The position numbers and the translations under genes are program-made. From NCBI GenBank assembly GCA_948567375.1, contig OX419756.1:64494333-64558332 (forward strand): a stretch of 64,000 bases of DNA, given 5' to 3'. Origin of the DNA: Lunularia cruciata. Lineage: Eukaryota > Streptophyta > Marchantiopsida > Lunulariales > Lunulariaceae. This document shows positions 21,451-34,150 of the stretch, piece by piece (positions within the stretch are counted from its first letter, which is position 1; each line of letters opens with the position of its first letter). Below the pieces are notes generated by a model. It was given only the letters and a program-made list of their open reading frames with translations. It searched no databases and was not told where the DNA came from.

Positions 21451-21998
21451 GGAAATTGTATTGATCAGCCGATTTGAGTCTCTCTAAGAATGCTGATTTT
21501 GGTGACCGTTCCTATGACTGCTTTAATTAACCTGCGCAGCATTGTTGGTGGTGCAAGATTTACTAGTAGAGGCACGTTGTCTGCCGCACGAATCCATGGA
21601 TTTCCCTTTCAGCAGTGCAGGTTGTCTTACGCGTCACAAGGAGAGTCAATCTAAGCACTGGAGCCAGTATCCTTGCTGACCTGGCCTGCTGTACAAGAGC
21701 CAAATGCTGCTTCTCGAGGTTCCTTTCTACCAAACGAGTCGCCTCATCAATTAGTAGCTTCAAGGTCTACGTTCCTATACGAGGATTGGAACAAGCTGGA
21801 AAGGAGAATACAGCCCTTGGGGATGCAGAAAAGCATAGGGGAGGGTTTAAGACTTGCATTGATTAGCCGATTTGGGCCAGTGTACCAATGCTGGTTTTGT
21901 GGCCGTTTCTCCTACTGCTTAGCAACGATCTGCATTGTTTTGGTGCATTACTCACGTGTAGCAGCAATTCTTTCTGCCGCACGAATCTTTGGATTTTT
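21439..21998 (+). repeat. Diverged direct duplication of about 165 bp
   Basis: 'AGGGTTTA', 'ATTGATCAGCCGATTT', 'AATGCTG' and 'TCTGCCGCACGAATC' in 21439-21606 recur in order at 21837-21998. The spacing between copies is about 398 bp. Confidence 0.75.
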
Positions 21999-22037
21999 GT
22001 ATATAAGCTGAAGAGGGTAATAGATCCCTTAGAGATT

Positions 22038-22300
22038 CCAAAAAGCAGCAGGGAACCTCTTGGGGCTACTGGCTCAGTGTACAGAGCGGGATTCAGTTTT
22101 GGAGTGAGTTCTTGAGAATCTACTCAGAGCCCAAGAGCATAAATTAGAACTTGAAGATTCAGAAAGCCGCGGAAAACCACTTGGGGCTACCGTCTGTAGT
22201 TCGGGATTCAGCGTCTAGAATTTAAGGAGCTGAAGAACACATCTTCAGCATATGGGGGTTTTGGGGAGCAGCGGGAAACCTTCTTGCGCTACTGGCTGAA
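22038..22300 (+). repeat. Three degenerate repeats upstream of the ATG
   Basis: Segments at about 22041, 22161 and 22267 share an AAAGC-(A/C)GC(A/G)GG(A/G)AA-CC-CTTG-GGCTAC pattern, with spacing of 106-120 bases. They lie within the 300 bases before the start codon at 22329. Confidence 0.65.
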
Positions 22301-22328
22301 ACCATCTGAAAGTACTGGCACACACAGG

Positions 22329-24921
22329 ATGGAGGGCGATTGGGATACCGAGAGGCTGAACGCAGCCGGGCTTCTTCGATGCCTGTCTGAGGAGTATCTT
22401 GAAGAGGAGACAAAACGCAGGTCTGTTTGGAAAGGAGGATAGGTTGTATTCTCTTGAGTTGTGGAGAACGTACCTGAGCCCTTGCTCCTGAATTTGACTG
22501 TTTGCGCGGTTTTGATTCAGGGGTTTGTCGAGAAGATGGCCTGAAGCCCCAGATGCTGAAGCTGCAGTCTCTTCTTCAGATTCGGAGAGGTAGGTTCCGT
22601 TTAGAAAATCGATTTACAGCTTGAGTTGCTTTGGAGAGAACATAGAAACGGGCCATGTGGTCATTCATCTATGTTCACAATCTTTGTGAATTTTTCAGTT
22701 GATCAACGTTGGACCTCATCGCAGGTACATTACGGAGCGTTTTCTTCGCAATGATAACGAAGATGTAAGCTTTCCTGTTCCATGCTCTTCCTAAATTTGA
22801 TATGGCGTGTGAGAACGTAAAATCAAACCACCTAAGTAGGATCTGTAATCCATAATGTGCTTGCACTCTCAGTCTGCAAATCATAAGGAGATATTCTGTG
22901 AGCCTACTGTGATGTGAACGGATTGTAGATATCCACATTGTTTCTAGTAAAGTTTGACCCCCGTTTGAAGGAAAAGGATAGTATGTTTTAGTTGTTTCTA
23001 CCATTATGGTTATTCTCTCTAGAATGTTGATACTAGACCACTAATTATTACCGCCCAAATCTCCGACTAGTGTATGTGGAAATTGCGAACCTATTTCAAC
23101 CAGTCTTGTTTTCTCATCCGTTGGCAACGGATTAGCAACTAGATGTAGAATACGCATTAAAGAAGTTACCGAGGCTTAAGTCTTTTCCTTCAGCATTCAC
23201 TCTGCCTTCTGAAAGTTATTCGGTTTGTGTATAGGCAGTCATTCCGGTTACTGGAGACTTTCGTAAAAGGCAGTGTGAATCAGCTCCTCCAAGCTAATTC
23301 ACGTGGAGAGGCCAAACATGTAACTTCTGGTCAACTTGAAATTGTGCAAGCGTTACTTAAGCTTTCTGATAGGGGAGTCCTTGAGGCCGCCCCTGGTCTT
23401 CTGAAGAAGTTGGAAAGAAGGGCTCTGCTTTCCATCTACGCCATTCTTTCAGGGGACTACAAGCCAATAAGGAATCGACCATATTTGCTGGAAAAGTTAA
23501 GGGAGAAGTTGAAGAATCCATATCGAGAGCAATGTCAGGAATATCTGACAGGATCTTTACAGGATGTGTTGGATATCTTGAGGGATCCAGGCTCTTACAA
23601 GGCCAGGGACGCAAGGCGAATAGAGGTGAAAGCATCGTCGCCAGTAAAAGCTGCCTATTCTGCCCTTATGCAAGCAGATCAGCTTCCTCTTAAAGGCCTC
23701 CTCGTCATGCTAGAAACTCTCAGACACATTACACCAAGTAATGAGATAGGTACTCTTATAGCCGGTTCAAATAAGGATCGATTAACATCGTTTATATGGA
23801 GTATAGCGCAAGCTCAACTTTCCGGTTTAGAGGACGATGATGAATTGCCTGAATCCCTACGCAAGTGTCTGATAGTCATGAGTCTGTCAGCCAGATACGC
23901 GTATGGAGGTGATGGAAAGCTCATTGACTTTCTTGGTCCGATTTCTTCTGAGGCACATGCTCTACATAGTACTTTCCTCTCTGCCCTCTCAGAGATCAAG
24001 TACATGAATACCGAAAATTTATCACTTATCTTTGAGGACTTAGTCGGGAGCTCAAAAGTCTCTAGCAAGAGGAGAGCTATCACATTCCGGCACACTATCA
24101 CAACGATCCTTCTCGATTGTCTTTTAAGGAGTGAAATGCGACCCATTCCAGAGGATGTCCAGAAAGTTGTAGAGAAACTGAGATTTTTAATTAGGCAACA
24201 GTCTGGCTGGAAAATGAAAGTGACTCGTATTGTTGGGAAGAATGACGTAAGAGAGAGGTCGCAGTTGGAACTTGAAGCAGCACTGAGAGTGAGCAGTCAT
24301 CTGCAGCAGATTATGTTTGATATGATTGGGTACCCTCAAGCTCGCGATGATTTTCTTAGTGGAAGTCAAAAGCAGTGCAACATGGACGCTTGCAGCAATG
24401 GGATAAATCATGGAACAAGGAATGCTACCATGGACGGAGCTAGGCAGACGCTACAAAGATCACCTGACTGTAAAGTCTTGGCACAGGTAGGTACGAGAAC
24501 TGTTCAGTCATCGGAGGATATTGTCAAATTGGAGTATGGATCATACGATGACGTGGGGCCACCTATTGAGCAGATATCAATGCAATCATTGACCAGTGCA
24601 ATTATTGACGCATCGAGGACGAGAGAATCTGAAAGCAGAACTGAATTACAACAGGGTTCTGATCATGAAGTTGCTTGGCTAGCTGAAGCTAAATGGCTCC
24701 GCGAACTGTCTCGAGTAGGGGATGAAGCCGCGGGTGTTGGTTACACCTTGATAGGGTGTGCTCTTGAAGAGATGTCCAGGTTAACAGGCCAGATTTTGGT
24801 ATCTCCAGTAAGGAGCTATTTACGGAGTGGAGCAAAGCGGACGTATCTTGAATCAGGTAGGGCGCTGGAATTTACAGCTCTTGACTTGAACACGTGCAAG
24901 AATGTGACTGGACCGTCCTAG
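22329..24921 (+). CDS. Unrecognised 615-residue helical protein (three exons)
   Basis: Exons 22329-22420, 22521-22589 and 23235-24921 join in frame. Both introns are GT-AG and in phase 2, and each junction rebuilds an Arg codon. The ATG at 22329 opens a short acidic N-terminus ('MEGDWDTERLNAAGLL'). The large third exon (562 codons) is open throughout. Residues about 55-400 look all-helical, with Leu-rich amphipathic segments such as 'LLKKLERRALLSIYAIL' (about 109-125) and 'LRKCLIVMSLSARYAY'. The C-terminal third is more polar and probably less ordered, apart from a helical 'EVAWLAEAKWLRELSRVG' stretch. There is no signal peptide, membrane span or catalytic motif that I know. An armadillo/HEAT-like scaffold is possible but unproven. 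Codon use and open length argue strongly for a real gene. Confidence 0.75.
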
Positions 24922-26856
24922 TTCAATAAGCAGACGCAAAGTTTAGTGGATATAATGCGTTCTAGAGTAAAGACTGCGCGAAACCTGAGTTTGCACACTA
25001 ATTCTGTGACACGATTCTGACATACATCCTGCCCCTTCTTACTCAGGAATGGAACTTGAATCAGAGTTCGGCGAGCAAGATCAAGTTTCTTTTATATTAA
25101 GATTAGCTCAAAGTAACCCCAGAATTTCTCGCAGGTAAGCAACACATTCGAGGTTTAGTAGCATTGTATATCTTCTTTAGGGTTGTGGGGGATTACTGCT
25201 GGAGCCTCGAACTGGTCGAAGTTTGTGGAAGTGCACTGCTGTTGGCCGCTTCTCTGTAGAATATCTCCAGTTTCTATGTACGAGAATCCAATGTCGGCGC
25301 ATTTTTCCTTTTCAGGACTATGGATCGTGTAAGAGGCCGGTTGTTAAGGTGATAAGTAACTATTTCGACCGCTACTTGTCTTCAAAGATCGTTCACAGCT
25401 TGCCTCAGTCAGCAAGCAGCACCTGAGGATTACACCAGACGATCCAGATGGTCAAAATAATGTTACGTTCGGGGTGATGGTTCCGACAGATGAGCTTATA
25501 TGTAGAAACACGACAGACTGAAATGCTTGACAAGCTTAACTTCGCGTGGGAATAACTTTCAAGCATTTCATGTTTCTGACTTCTATGGTAGGTAAGCTCT
25601 CAACTTATCCCACTATCGTCACTTCTTATATGTAGGAAAGTTAGTGAAAAGGCTTCTACTGATACATACCAATACACCTGTTCGCTGGTCAAGTTCTCAG
25701 TGCTGGGTCTGTTCAGTTTTAGTCACGATAATGCTCCTAGTGGGTATACTTGTACCGACTCTTTCTACACATGTTTGTTAGACATACTAGTTTCTCTTTA
25801 CATTCTACTTCAGGATCTTCCCTTCTCTTACCCTGTCTGAAACATTATTGTTGTGATATCCACTAGACGTCATCAAGAGCGTTCCTGTCTCCGTTCAACA
25901 TACGTCTTTGATCGTTATGCCTTCACTTTGACTAAGCAAGGTTGGACTGGACGAACTGATTACTCGGGGCTCCAGGAGAGCCCGAACAGCGATAGCTGGT
26001 CCTGGTAGCTCATCCAAAGAATATATTTTGCTCGGTAGCGGTCAGTGCAGAAGAGTTCAGATTCTATGTTATTAAGCATGTCACCATCTCTGGCATGTAG
26101 CAGGAAAAGCGGAGTTTTGTGATCCATGTCTTTCCCTCCTTTGTTTGACTTGAAATTTTGTATGGTACCAGGACGGCATTGTCGGAGGAGGGAGGTTTGG
26201 TGACTCTCACGTTCAGGCACCGTTTATGAGGGAACCTCTTTTCGTACCCAACAAAATGATTCCATTGTGGATACTTTTTGAACTGGGTGCTAAGAAAGCT
26301 CATCTGAGCGAGCCGACTTCATATTCTTGAGGCTTAGGCGCAAATCAACGAAGTAAATCTTCGTTTGGCAGGGGGATTCACTCGGTTTATATGTTTATCC
26401 ATAATGGAATCAGTTTTGTGGGTGTAAGGTCAATAATTGTCAAAGTTTTATGGTTTTGACTTCAAGTACCTCGCTTAAAGTCTACATTGTAATGGTGCTT
26501 CTATCTATCTTTTGTTTCCTACGCTCTTTACTTCCCGCACTATGTTGAAAGTTTGAAAGTTTAAGTTTGAAAGAACATAGGTCCAGGACTGGGAACTCCA
26601 TTTACTGTGCACATCAACTTCTATACTTCTGTGCCCATGGTTTGGGGCTTTAACACATCCACTGCTATGTCGTCTATCATCGGACCTATAGGTATCAATC
26701 AGAAAACTGGTATTTCGCACGCAACAGCGTTTGTTCTTTATCCGCGGGTTGCCTGGGAGATGCGTCACGTATCAGTTTCTCAATGTTTCCACGCTCATTT
26801 GTGGAAATTTGTCTATGTTATACGTCTATATTTGTCTATGTTATGTCTAAGGATTT

Positions 26857-26962
26857 GCATCCGTTCTTGCGTGCATTTCCTCGCTTCCAGCTGCGTGTCT
26901 CCCGTTACCACCGGTTCGGTTCTAACTCGGTTTGGATCCCCCGTTCTGCGAGCGTCTTCTGC
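26857..26962 (+). repeat. Dispersed repeat, copy 1 (partner at 38461-38567)
   Basis: Starting at GCATC(C/T)GTTC, about 106 bases align without large gaps to 38461-38567. Shared blocks include 'GCTTCCA', 'GTTCGGT', 'GGATCCC' and 'CTTCTGC'. Many differences are C/T or G/A changes. Confidence 0.6.
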
Positions 26963-27145
26963 ACCCATCACTCATACAAGCGCAAGGGTCCTAGTATGAA
27001 GGAGAGTCTTAGAGCGAACTTTGAAGGTGATATATGGTCTTTAAATCTTCCATCTTACGACTCTTTCATCGAGTTGGTCTGGGAGACGTAGCACAAGTGT
27101 CATATTACGCCCATGACTGTATCTTTAGATAGACGGCTAGCAGTC

Positions 27146-27190
27146 CTTTTATTCAAAATACGGATCTCTGGTCGATTCTTTGAATAAAAG
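27146..27190. repeat. Inverted repeat, 12-bp perfect arms
   Basis: CTTTTATTCAAA (27146-27157) and TTTGAATAAAAG (27179-27190) are perfect complements separated by 21 bases. This could be a small foldback element or transcript hairpin. Confidence 0.85.
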
Positions 27191-28138
27191 AACTGATGGC
27201 TTCGCAACAGTCTTATTATCCTCGATTTTAATCATTGCTTATTTCAGTGATCGGCACAAATTCGCTTCTGGGATATCGGATAACTTGCTGCCGCAGCCGA
27301 CTCATATTTCGTCATGTACTGCAGTACTTGTCCTGCTTAACAATTCTGTACGCACTCCGCTAGACCTCGAACCTTTTGACATGACAAAGAAGCAAAACAA
27401 ATGGGGCTACTCCACTATCGCCACTCTAGGTTGGCATAACTAAAAGCGACCTCCGATTGAATTGTGTTCAGCCTTGAATTGTGTGAGAATTGTAGCAGAT
27501 ACTCGATGCACCAAGTGATCTACTCGTTTCGGATAGCAGTTGGAGGACTTGATTCTTTTGCAACACCCCGTCTTCTCCGGTCTCCGTGCCATCAGACCTG
27601 CACTGCAGCCGACAGGCATGTCTTCGTCGTGTAATAGACGCTGTGCGACGTGACCATATGCGGCATGAGACCTTGTTGTCCTTATCCACTCATCATTTTT
27701 CAGTTACAGATGTCTCCTTATCGTTCAGCGATACTTCAACTAGTCCAAGTGAGATTTGACTACGATAAAATGAAACTGGATTGATTCTTGATTCTTGATT
27801 CTGAAACACATTCTGCAAATTCATTCCACATTGAACCAAGAAAGAGAGTGAAGTATTCTGAAGTTTCTTCAACAACTTTCCACGAACTCCTACCACAGTG
27901 TAGCACTACAATTTCTTCCAATACAATGTGGGACAATACAGTCTCTACATGGTCCCAAAAAAGCTGCAAACACACTGCAGACATCGATAGTTTGCTCACA
28001 ATGATTACGAGAGCAGATGATTTTGGATACGAACACTACGTGCCACAGCAGTCCACAGTATCGACTCGATTCGGAGAGCCTCGATCCAACACGGTCTTGT
28101 GATTACGTCAGTTGCTCCTAAGAATGTCCTTTGAACGT

Positions 28139-28172
28139 TGTAGGTGGGAACATTATATTCCTCCCACCTACA
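28139..28172. repeat. Inverted repeat, 11-bp perfect arms
   Basis: TGTAGGTGGGA (28139-28149) pairs with TCCCACCTACA (28162-28172) around a 12-base AT-rich loop. Confidence 0.85.
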
Positions 28173-29358
28173 GTACTGGACATGATGTACATGTACTTAC
28201 TAACAACATGGCTAATGTCCGTTATCAGGAAGCAGGCAGTGCGAGGTTATAGTGGCTCTAAGTAGGAGCTGCTATTGCTTTTATGTGTGAGCTTGTAGGA
28301 ATTTCTGCTGCTCGTTTTCTGTAGACTAATCAGATGCCCGGCCGTCCAAGCATTGCGAAGGAAGGAACTTCTATAAGGGCACCCATAGGCAGAGGAGAGA
28401 CGTGGATGCGGAAAGAAGCACCATGGTCACGGCTCACGAGGCGAGGAAAAGTGATCGATCAATCAGATTGCACTACCTCCACTGCATTCCACTGTTCCTC
28501 CAATAGCTACCGTAGCCACAGCATATCTGTGTCATAGAAAGCATGCATTATCACAGCGAGAGCATCGTCTCGTTGATTGATTGATTGAAGAAGAAGAAGA
28601 AGAAAGTGGCCTCATGGAATACAGTCGGATACTTCAAAATCAGGAGTTGTTGGATCGTTTGTTTTGTATCTTGCTCTGAATACTACTTTTCCTTTTGGAG
28701 AATCTGGATGTATTTGCTATTTAATGTATTAATGCTATAAGATTCATTCTTTTATTACAAATATTTGTATGGTTAAATAACTTTTCCGTAAATACCATAT
28801 ATTTTGATCTGTTTTTCTCCACGTATGACTTTTTCCTGTCCCTTTAATATGTTTTATATATACGAAATTCTGCAGAACCAAAAAGACAAAGGAAGTCCAG
28901 CTACAATAGGTAGGATATCAATGACGGAGACGCACATCGATTGACGGCGTTCAAAAGGCCGTAACCGAAAGTTCTGAACGTCAACTGATACCATCCCCGC
29001 CCGAATATTCCGTAGATCCACCACCCACGGGCGCGGTTATCATGGGGAAGATCAGTTGTTTTTAGCTTGACCCTGAACGCACAATTAGAAGAGCGGAGCA
29101 TTATCAATAGGCCAAGTTGTTAGATCGTGAGTCGTTGCTGCTTCGTGAACAATCGCGTCGTGGAGCACTAATTCAGACGTGCAAATTGTCTACGCTCTAA
29201 ACAAGGCTGAGGACAAGACTTAGTTAAGTGGAAAACGCGACCGCGTGTGGAAACAAGAAGGATGGGAAGAAGACTTAGTTAAGTGATTAGGAATTAGGAT
29301 GTATCCCAATCGAAACACGGCCATTATGCAGCCCTTTGTGGTGTGTGGCCCATTGTTG

Positions 29359-29397
29359 AGCTAAACCTCAATTAGCAGAGCTAATTGAGGTTTAGCT
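29359..29397. repeat. Perfect hairpin, 17-bp arms, 5-base loop
   Basis: AGCTAAACCTCAATTAG (29359-29375) is followed by CAGAG and the exact complement CTAATTGAGGTTTAGCT (29381-29397). Chance occurrence of a perfect 17-bp stem is unlikely. Confidence 0.95.
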
Positions 29398-32300
29398 AAT
29401 CTCAAGCAGAAGGTGATCATCAAAGACAAGTTGTGGTCAAACCCATGACCGTGACTAAGGACATTGGCGCCTTATGGAGGTCTCGGATTAACATGACGGG
29501 AGTTCTTACGGGGATATGATTTGGTTTTTTTAATTTTGAGTACTTAATGGTTTGATCAGTTTAAGATTATCAGACTGGAAGTTCAACATCTTTGTTCTCT
29601 GCACCGTTTCTGTCGTTTGGAAGAGGTATTCTCCTACTGCTGTTAAAAGCTTGATAATGGGTGGGTTGGAACTTGATCTATTCTGACAGTGAATTTTGTA
29701 GATTTTCATATTTGATTTTGAAAGAAACATAAAATAGCTTTCAGTAGTACCGTTTTACATTTCTGGAGAAAATGGAAATTATTGTGAGTTCTTTCTTCAG
29801 AACATACTCTTTGGGTTGATGGGTTTCTTCCCTTTTCCCGTTTCTTCCCTTTGACTTATAAGTATCATTTACTTAATCATCCACTCTTAATTTGGAATTG
29901 TACCATAGATTACGATGAAATCTTATCTCTAAATACCAGACGTCATGTGATGGACTGTACCTCTCTTCCATCTTCAGATCTTCCTCAATGAAATATGTCC
30001 CTTTCTCCAAGAAAATGGAACTCAAGCGACGATGTTCCTTTAACAGTCAAAGGCCACAGCTGTTTCAAAGGGAAAGTCAGAAAATCATTTTTCCCTACAG
30101 AAACGATGTTATGGATTTTATTTTATTCTCCAAATATAGCTCTATTGCATGTAATTCTCATGCGCGCGCACAATTCAATAACAGCGTATATTTTCTGAGC
30201 TCGAGGCTTCCCTAAGTTGATAGGGGCTTTTTATAAACGCAACTCTAAAGTTGTAGAGATCTCAGTCAATCAGTGAGTTCTATTCTTCTTAATGTGAACT
30301 TGCACATGTGTAAAGTCCAACAGGCCCAAACCCCAATATCAATAGTTGAGCTGTTGATGGTTTAGCTTAGCTCTAGATACTGCAATAATTTAACCTTTTT
30401 AGGTAGATACCACAATTTTAGTATCTATCGTCACCATTTATACATAAGATGTATCTGACGATATATTATCAGCTTGTTGTTGTATGCGATGGATGGGCTG
30501 CAAAGACGAGGAGTTAAGGACGCCAAAAGTAAGTACAGAAAACCTATTAGAGTTTCCATATCCGGTCCAGGTGAACGGGATTATAAATTGGTGGATAATG
30601 TTTTTGTCTTTATTTCCAGTATTAAGAAGGAGAGTAAATTTATAAGTACGATTTTTCCGTTTAGTGGGTGATATAATAACACTAGGAAAACTTACGGTAT
30701 AATAATAGTACGAGCTCATAATGATGTGTCGCAAGCAGGGTCACTGTATAAAAAAAATTAAAAGTTGTGGTTAAAGTCTACTTAGTCTCCTTGTACTTTA
30801 AACAGCACACAATCCAAAGTAGGATAATAAGAAAGGGATTACAAAAGAAACAAAGTATGAACATGTAGGGAAAACAGTGCTCACGTCTAATCCAACTCTT
30901 AGCTAAGATTGGAATGCCGGTAGGCTAGATTGGTAAAGTACCATTTATCCGGAAGAAAAGCCGAATTAATATGGGACAAAAGGCCATAGAGCACTTTGAT
31001 TAGTTCAGCTGATAAAAGAAGTTAAAATATAGAAAGGGAAACCAACATACAAGAAAACACGCTCTTAAGTTGGCAAACATGTCTTCATTGTAAGAATTCG
31101 GAAGTCAAACCGAAAAAAAAGCCTTAATTGTTGAGTAATCACCGTTTTCACTTTATGCAGACGGGAGCTCTATATCCAGATTATAACTACGCGATAAACA
31201 GGTATATGGCATTTGTCAGCTGGACGTATTCTGCTAGAAGTAATCTAAACCGACAATAAGCAGAGAATTAATCACACTAATTTAATTCCTTATCTTTATA
31301 TTGTCAGTTTAGTCAAATGCTCATCAATTCCAGTGACTTTTCCCGCCTGTTCCAGAGCTAATTCAGGAATTGAAGGGCATGTAAGTTCGGGAAACCGACG
31401 TATGCGATCAGCCTCAGATTCGGTCAGTCATACAATAGGAGATTTCCAACCCTTTACCAGTACCTCCGGTTCTTGGTGCAAGGCCATTTTGCATCGAGGT
31501 GTCGTTTAGCCTGTTGTCCCCCAGTAGTGGTTTGGGTAATCTGCTCCCTCGTTGAGGCTCTCAATGCAATGTCTGTAGGCCTTCACAAAACCATCCAATA
31601 TTTGGACAATATTTTGGAAAATCGCTTAACAAAGTGTTTCTATAGTCAAAGTTGAACCATGAAGAAAGGAATCCAGGCATATACTTTTGTGATCTATCCT
31701 GATAGTACCAATAAACCCGTTCCATGACTAGGAAAAAGCAGCTTCCTCAAGAGTATGGATATTGAATGAATTCACCATTAATTCAAGAGTGAGAGACGAG
31801 CATCAAGGACGATAATTCTCCAGTACGACAAAGAGATATTTAGTCCCGGTGCTTTATGAAGACAACCCACACTTGCACGTAGGACGACCTTATTCTTTGC
31901 ACGAACAGACAGCCGGACGGACTGACAGACAGACAGACAGACCGAATATGATATGATTGCCGACATAGTAATCGTGGAAGGGCTCGGTACCGCCGTAGCA
32001 GCGGAGAGAAGCCATAGACAACGCTGGTTCCAGTTCACCTGGAGACTGGATTGGATTTAGGGTAACTACAGTAACGTACCGTTTTCTTGAGTTTCCGGAT
32101 ACAGAGTATGGTTGAGCATTAGATTGAGGAATACTGCAGCAAGTTGCAGAGGAGTGGAGGCGGAGGAGGGAGGGACCAGTAGCTGCAGCACCCTGAACGG
32201 ATGTGCTACTCAGGGTTACTTCCACGGTTCGCAACAAGAGTTTTGTATGTGGAAACAACCGCACGATTTAGAAGGTAAAGCGATCGACTCCACAGAGTTG

Positions 32301-34150
32301 AAAACCTGGACCTCGGTATTAACCCTGGTTCCCTTTAACGGAATCCCCTTGCGCGAGGAGGGATGGACATCGGGTGATCCTGAGCGCAATCAGTTCCGGG
32401 GAGAATCTGTACTGTCAGTACATACAGTGCAGGAGCTGCGTGCGATGGGCGCGTGAAGGAAGAGTGGACGGTGGGGACTGAATGGGTGAGAAGCATGACG
32501 GATTGAGCGTTAAAGACAAGAAGCGACGCGACTTGACTCAAGTAGCTGCGTCCCGACCAACGCAGGTTCTGTGAGTTTGTGAAGAGAAGAGGTCTGGGCG
32601 TCAGTCCGTCTGTTGTTGTCACAAAACGGGTAAGGTAACAAACCGGATGTTGTGCTGTTGCCTTCAGCCCAGCGTGGGAGCGTGCGTGTCTGTGACCGCC
32701 AGAAGTTACTCGACCGGGCCGTGCCAGGGTCACCGGAAGAATGGATCTTCATCAGCTGAACTGGCAACCAGCAGTCACACAGACAACCGCACCGGTGCTA
32801 ACGCGTTTGCCTGGGAGCCGATCCTCGCCTTGATTAAAGTCTACTGGCACGTGATACACTTTACCTCCTTGCTCAGTTGGAGGTCTGCTGGCTAAGTAAC
32901 CTCTCATAACCTGGATACCCTATGGTAAAGTCGCAACGACCCTGGCAGGGTCCGGATCCGGTGTCGGCAGTAGCTAACTACACTAGTAGGAGGTGTTTGC
33001 TCCTTCTCACTGTTGCTGTTGCTCGCTGACTGTCTGACTGACTTTCGTACATGTTGAACTTCTTGGAACGGGATCGTGACGGGACAGATCCGGGACTGGA
33101 TGGGACATAGAACCTCACAGTAGTGAATCGTTCACAAATCTCTTCTACTGGACAGTTTGGCCGGCGACCCAACGACGGAAGAACCTGTGATGTATGTTCC
33201 GGCAAGAGGAGCGGAATAACTCCCTCGAGAGATCGCTCAAAGAGACGTATGTTCTCGGAATTGGAAATCGTTTGCAATTAGGGGATTGCTGGTGGCCCTG
33301 CCCGCGTCGAGGAAGCCGAGCGGAGCCTGTTTTCTTCTGCCTTCCCGTCCCAGGAGGACAAGGAAGAACAGAAGAAGAAGAAGAAGAAGGAGAAAAGCTC
33401 GTCGTCGTTGATCTCGGGACCAAATCATCATCATCGTTGTTTGCAAGACCTTCCTCCGGTCTTGCCGCGATCTTCTTACCGAGTGCTGAAGAGAAGAGAC
33501 GGACATACATTATATTGTACTGTAAACAGACAATCCGTCTAGACTGATTGATCACTTCTGCCACTTACTTTCCGGCATTTTGTTCTGTCCACTACCACTG
33601 CGTGGGGGCGTATTTTCCTTGGCTGCGTGCACGCGTATATTGCATACTTCCGTTGTCCTCCTGTGCATTCATTCTGCTCGACCTCACGGGGTGGTTTTGG
33701 AATTGATCCGCCTTCAACTCCGTGTTGTTGGAAAATATTGTTCCAGAGTGATTGATCTGCTGTTGTTGGACACTGCCGAATTTTCTGCCGTCTAGTTCTG
33801 CATTGCATTGCCTGGCATGGTATTTTACGCTGTCGCATTGTGAGGAGACGAAGGGGGAGAGAGCTTTGATAGACAACATCGATAGGTGTCGCCTCTGTCT
33901 CCCTTTATATGTGTTGCACTCAGGGTATAGTACGTTTGCTCGCCAACCTCTGCTTGAGTACTATGGCTCAAGAGTTTCAGATCAGATCCTCGATGAGGAT
34001 GAGGTGATAGGCCGTTCTGGCATTCTTTGGAGTGAACTATAACGGCTCATCAATCTGCCGGGCCTTATAGTAGTCTACAGGAAGAGGACTACCGGCAGTT
34101 GTTCTAGCCAACTCTTTTTTCTGCATCTGTGGTCGAATCAAGGTCGGAAA

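Larger units (their letters stand above)
19648..22328. other. Intergenic region between divergently transcribed genes
   Basis: The gene at 18.4-19.6 kb (-) and that at 22.3 kb (+) are transcribed away from each other, so both promoters lie here. The stretch contains paired telo-box-like motifs at 21431 and 21443, a diverged approximately 165-bp duplication (21439-21606 and 21837-21998) and three short repeats just before the ATG. No further gene is recognised. Confidence 0.55.
24922..34150. other. About 9 kb without a supportable gene
   Basis: Short open frames occur on both strands but none shows a domain, and their frames are not linked by plausible splice sites. Held here are an inverted repeat at 27146-27190, one copy of a dispersed repeat at 26857-26962, hairpins at 28139-28172 and 29359-29397, a (GAA)n run near 28588 and a (GACA)n run near 31925. 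The last 1.5 kb before 34151 probably holds the promoter and 5' UTR of the transporter gene. Confidence 0.5.

Noticed and set aside
26607-26999. 130-residue plus-strand ORF
   Set aside because: No domain is seen, it partly overlaps a dispersed repeat, and overlapping ORFs of similar length exist in other frames.
33145-33564. ORFs on both strands upstream of the transporter
   Set aside because: Ser- and acidic-rich low-complexity translations come from GA/CT-rich leader-type DNA, with no domain.
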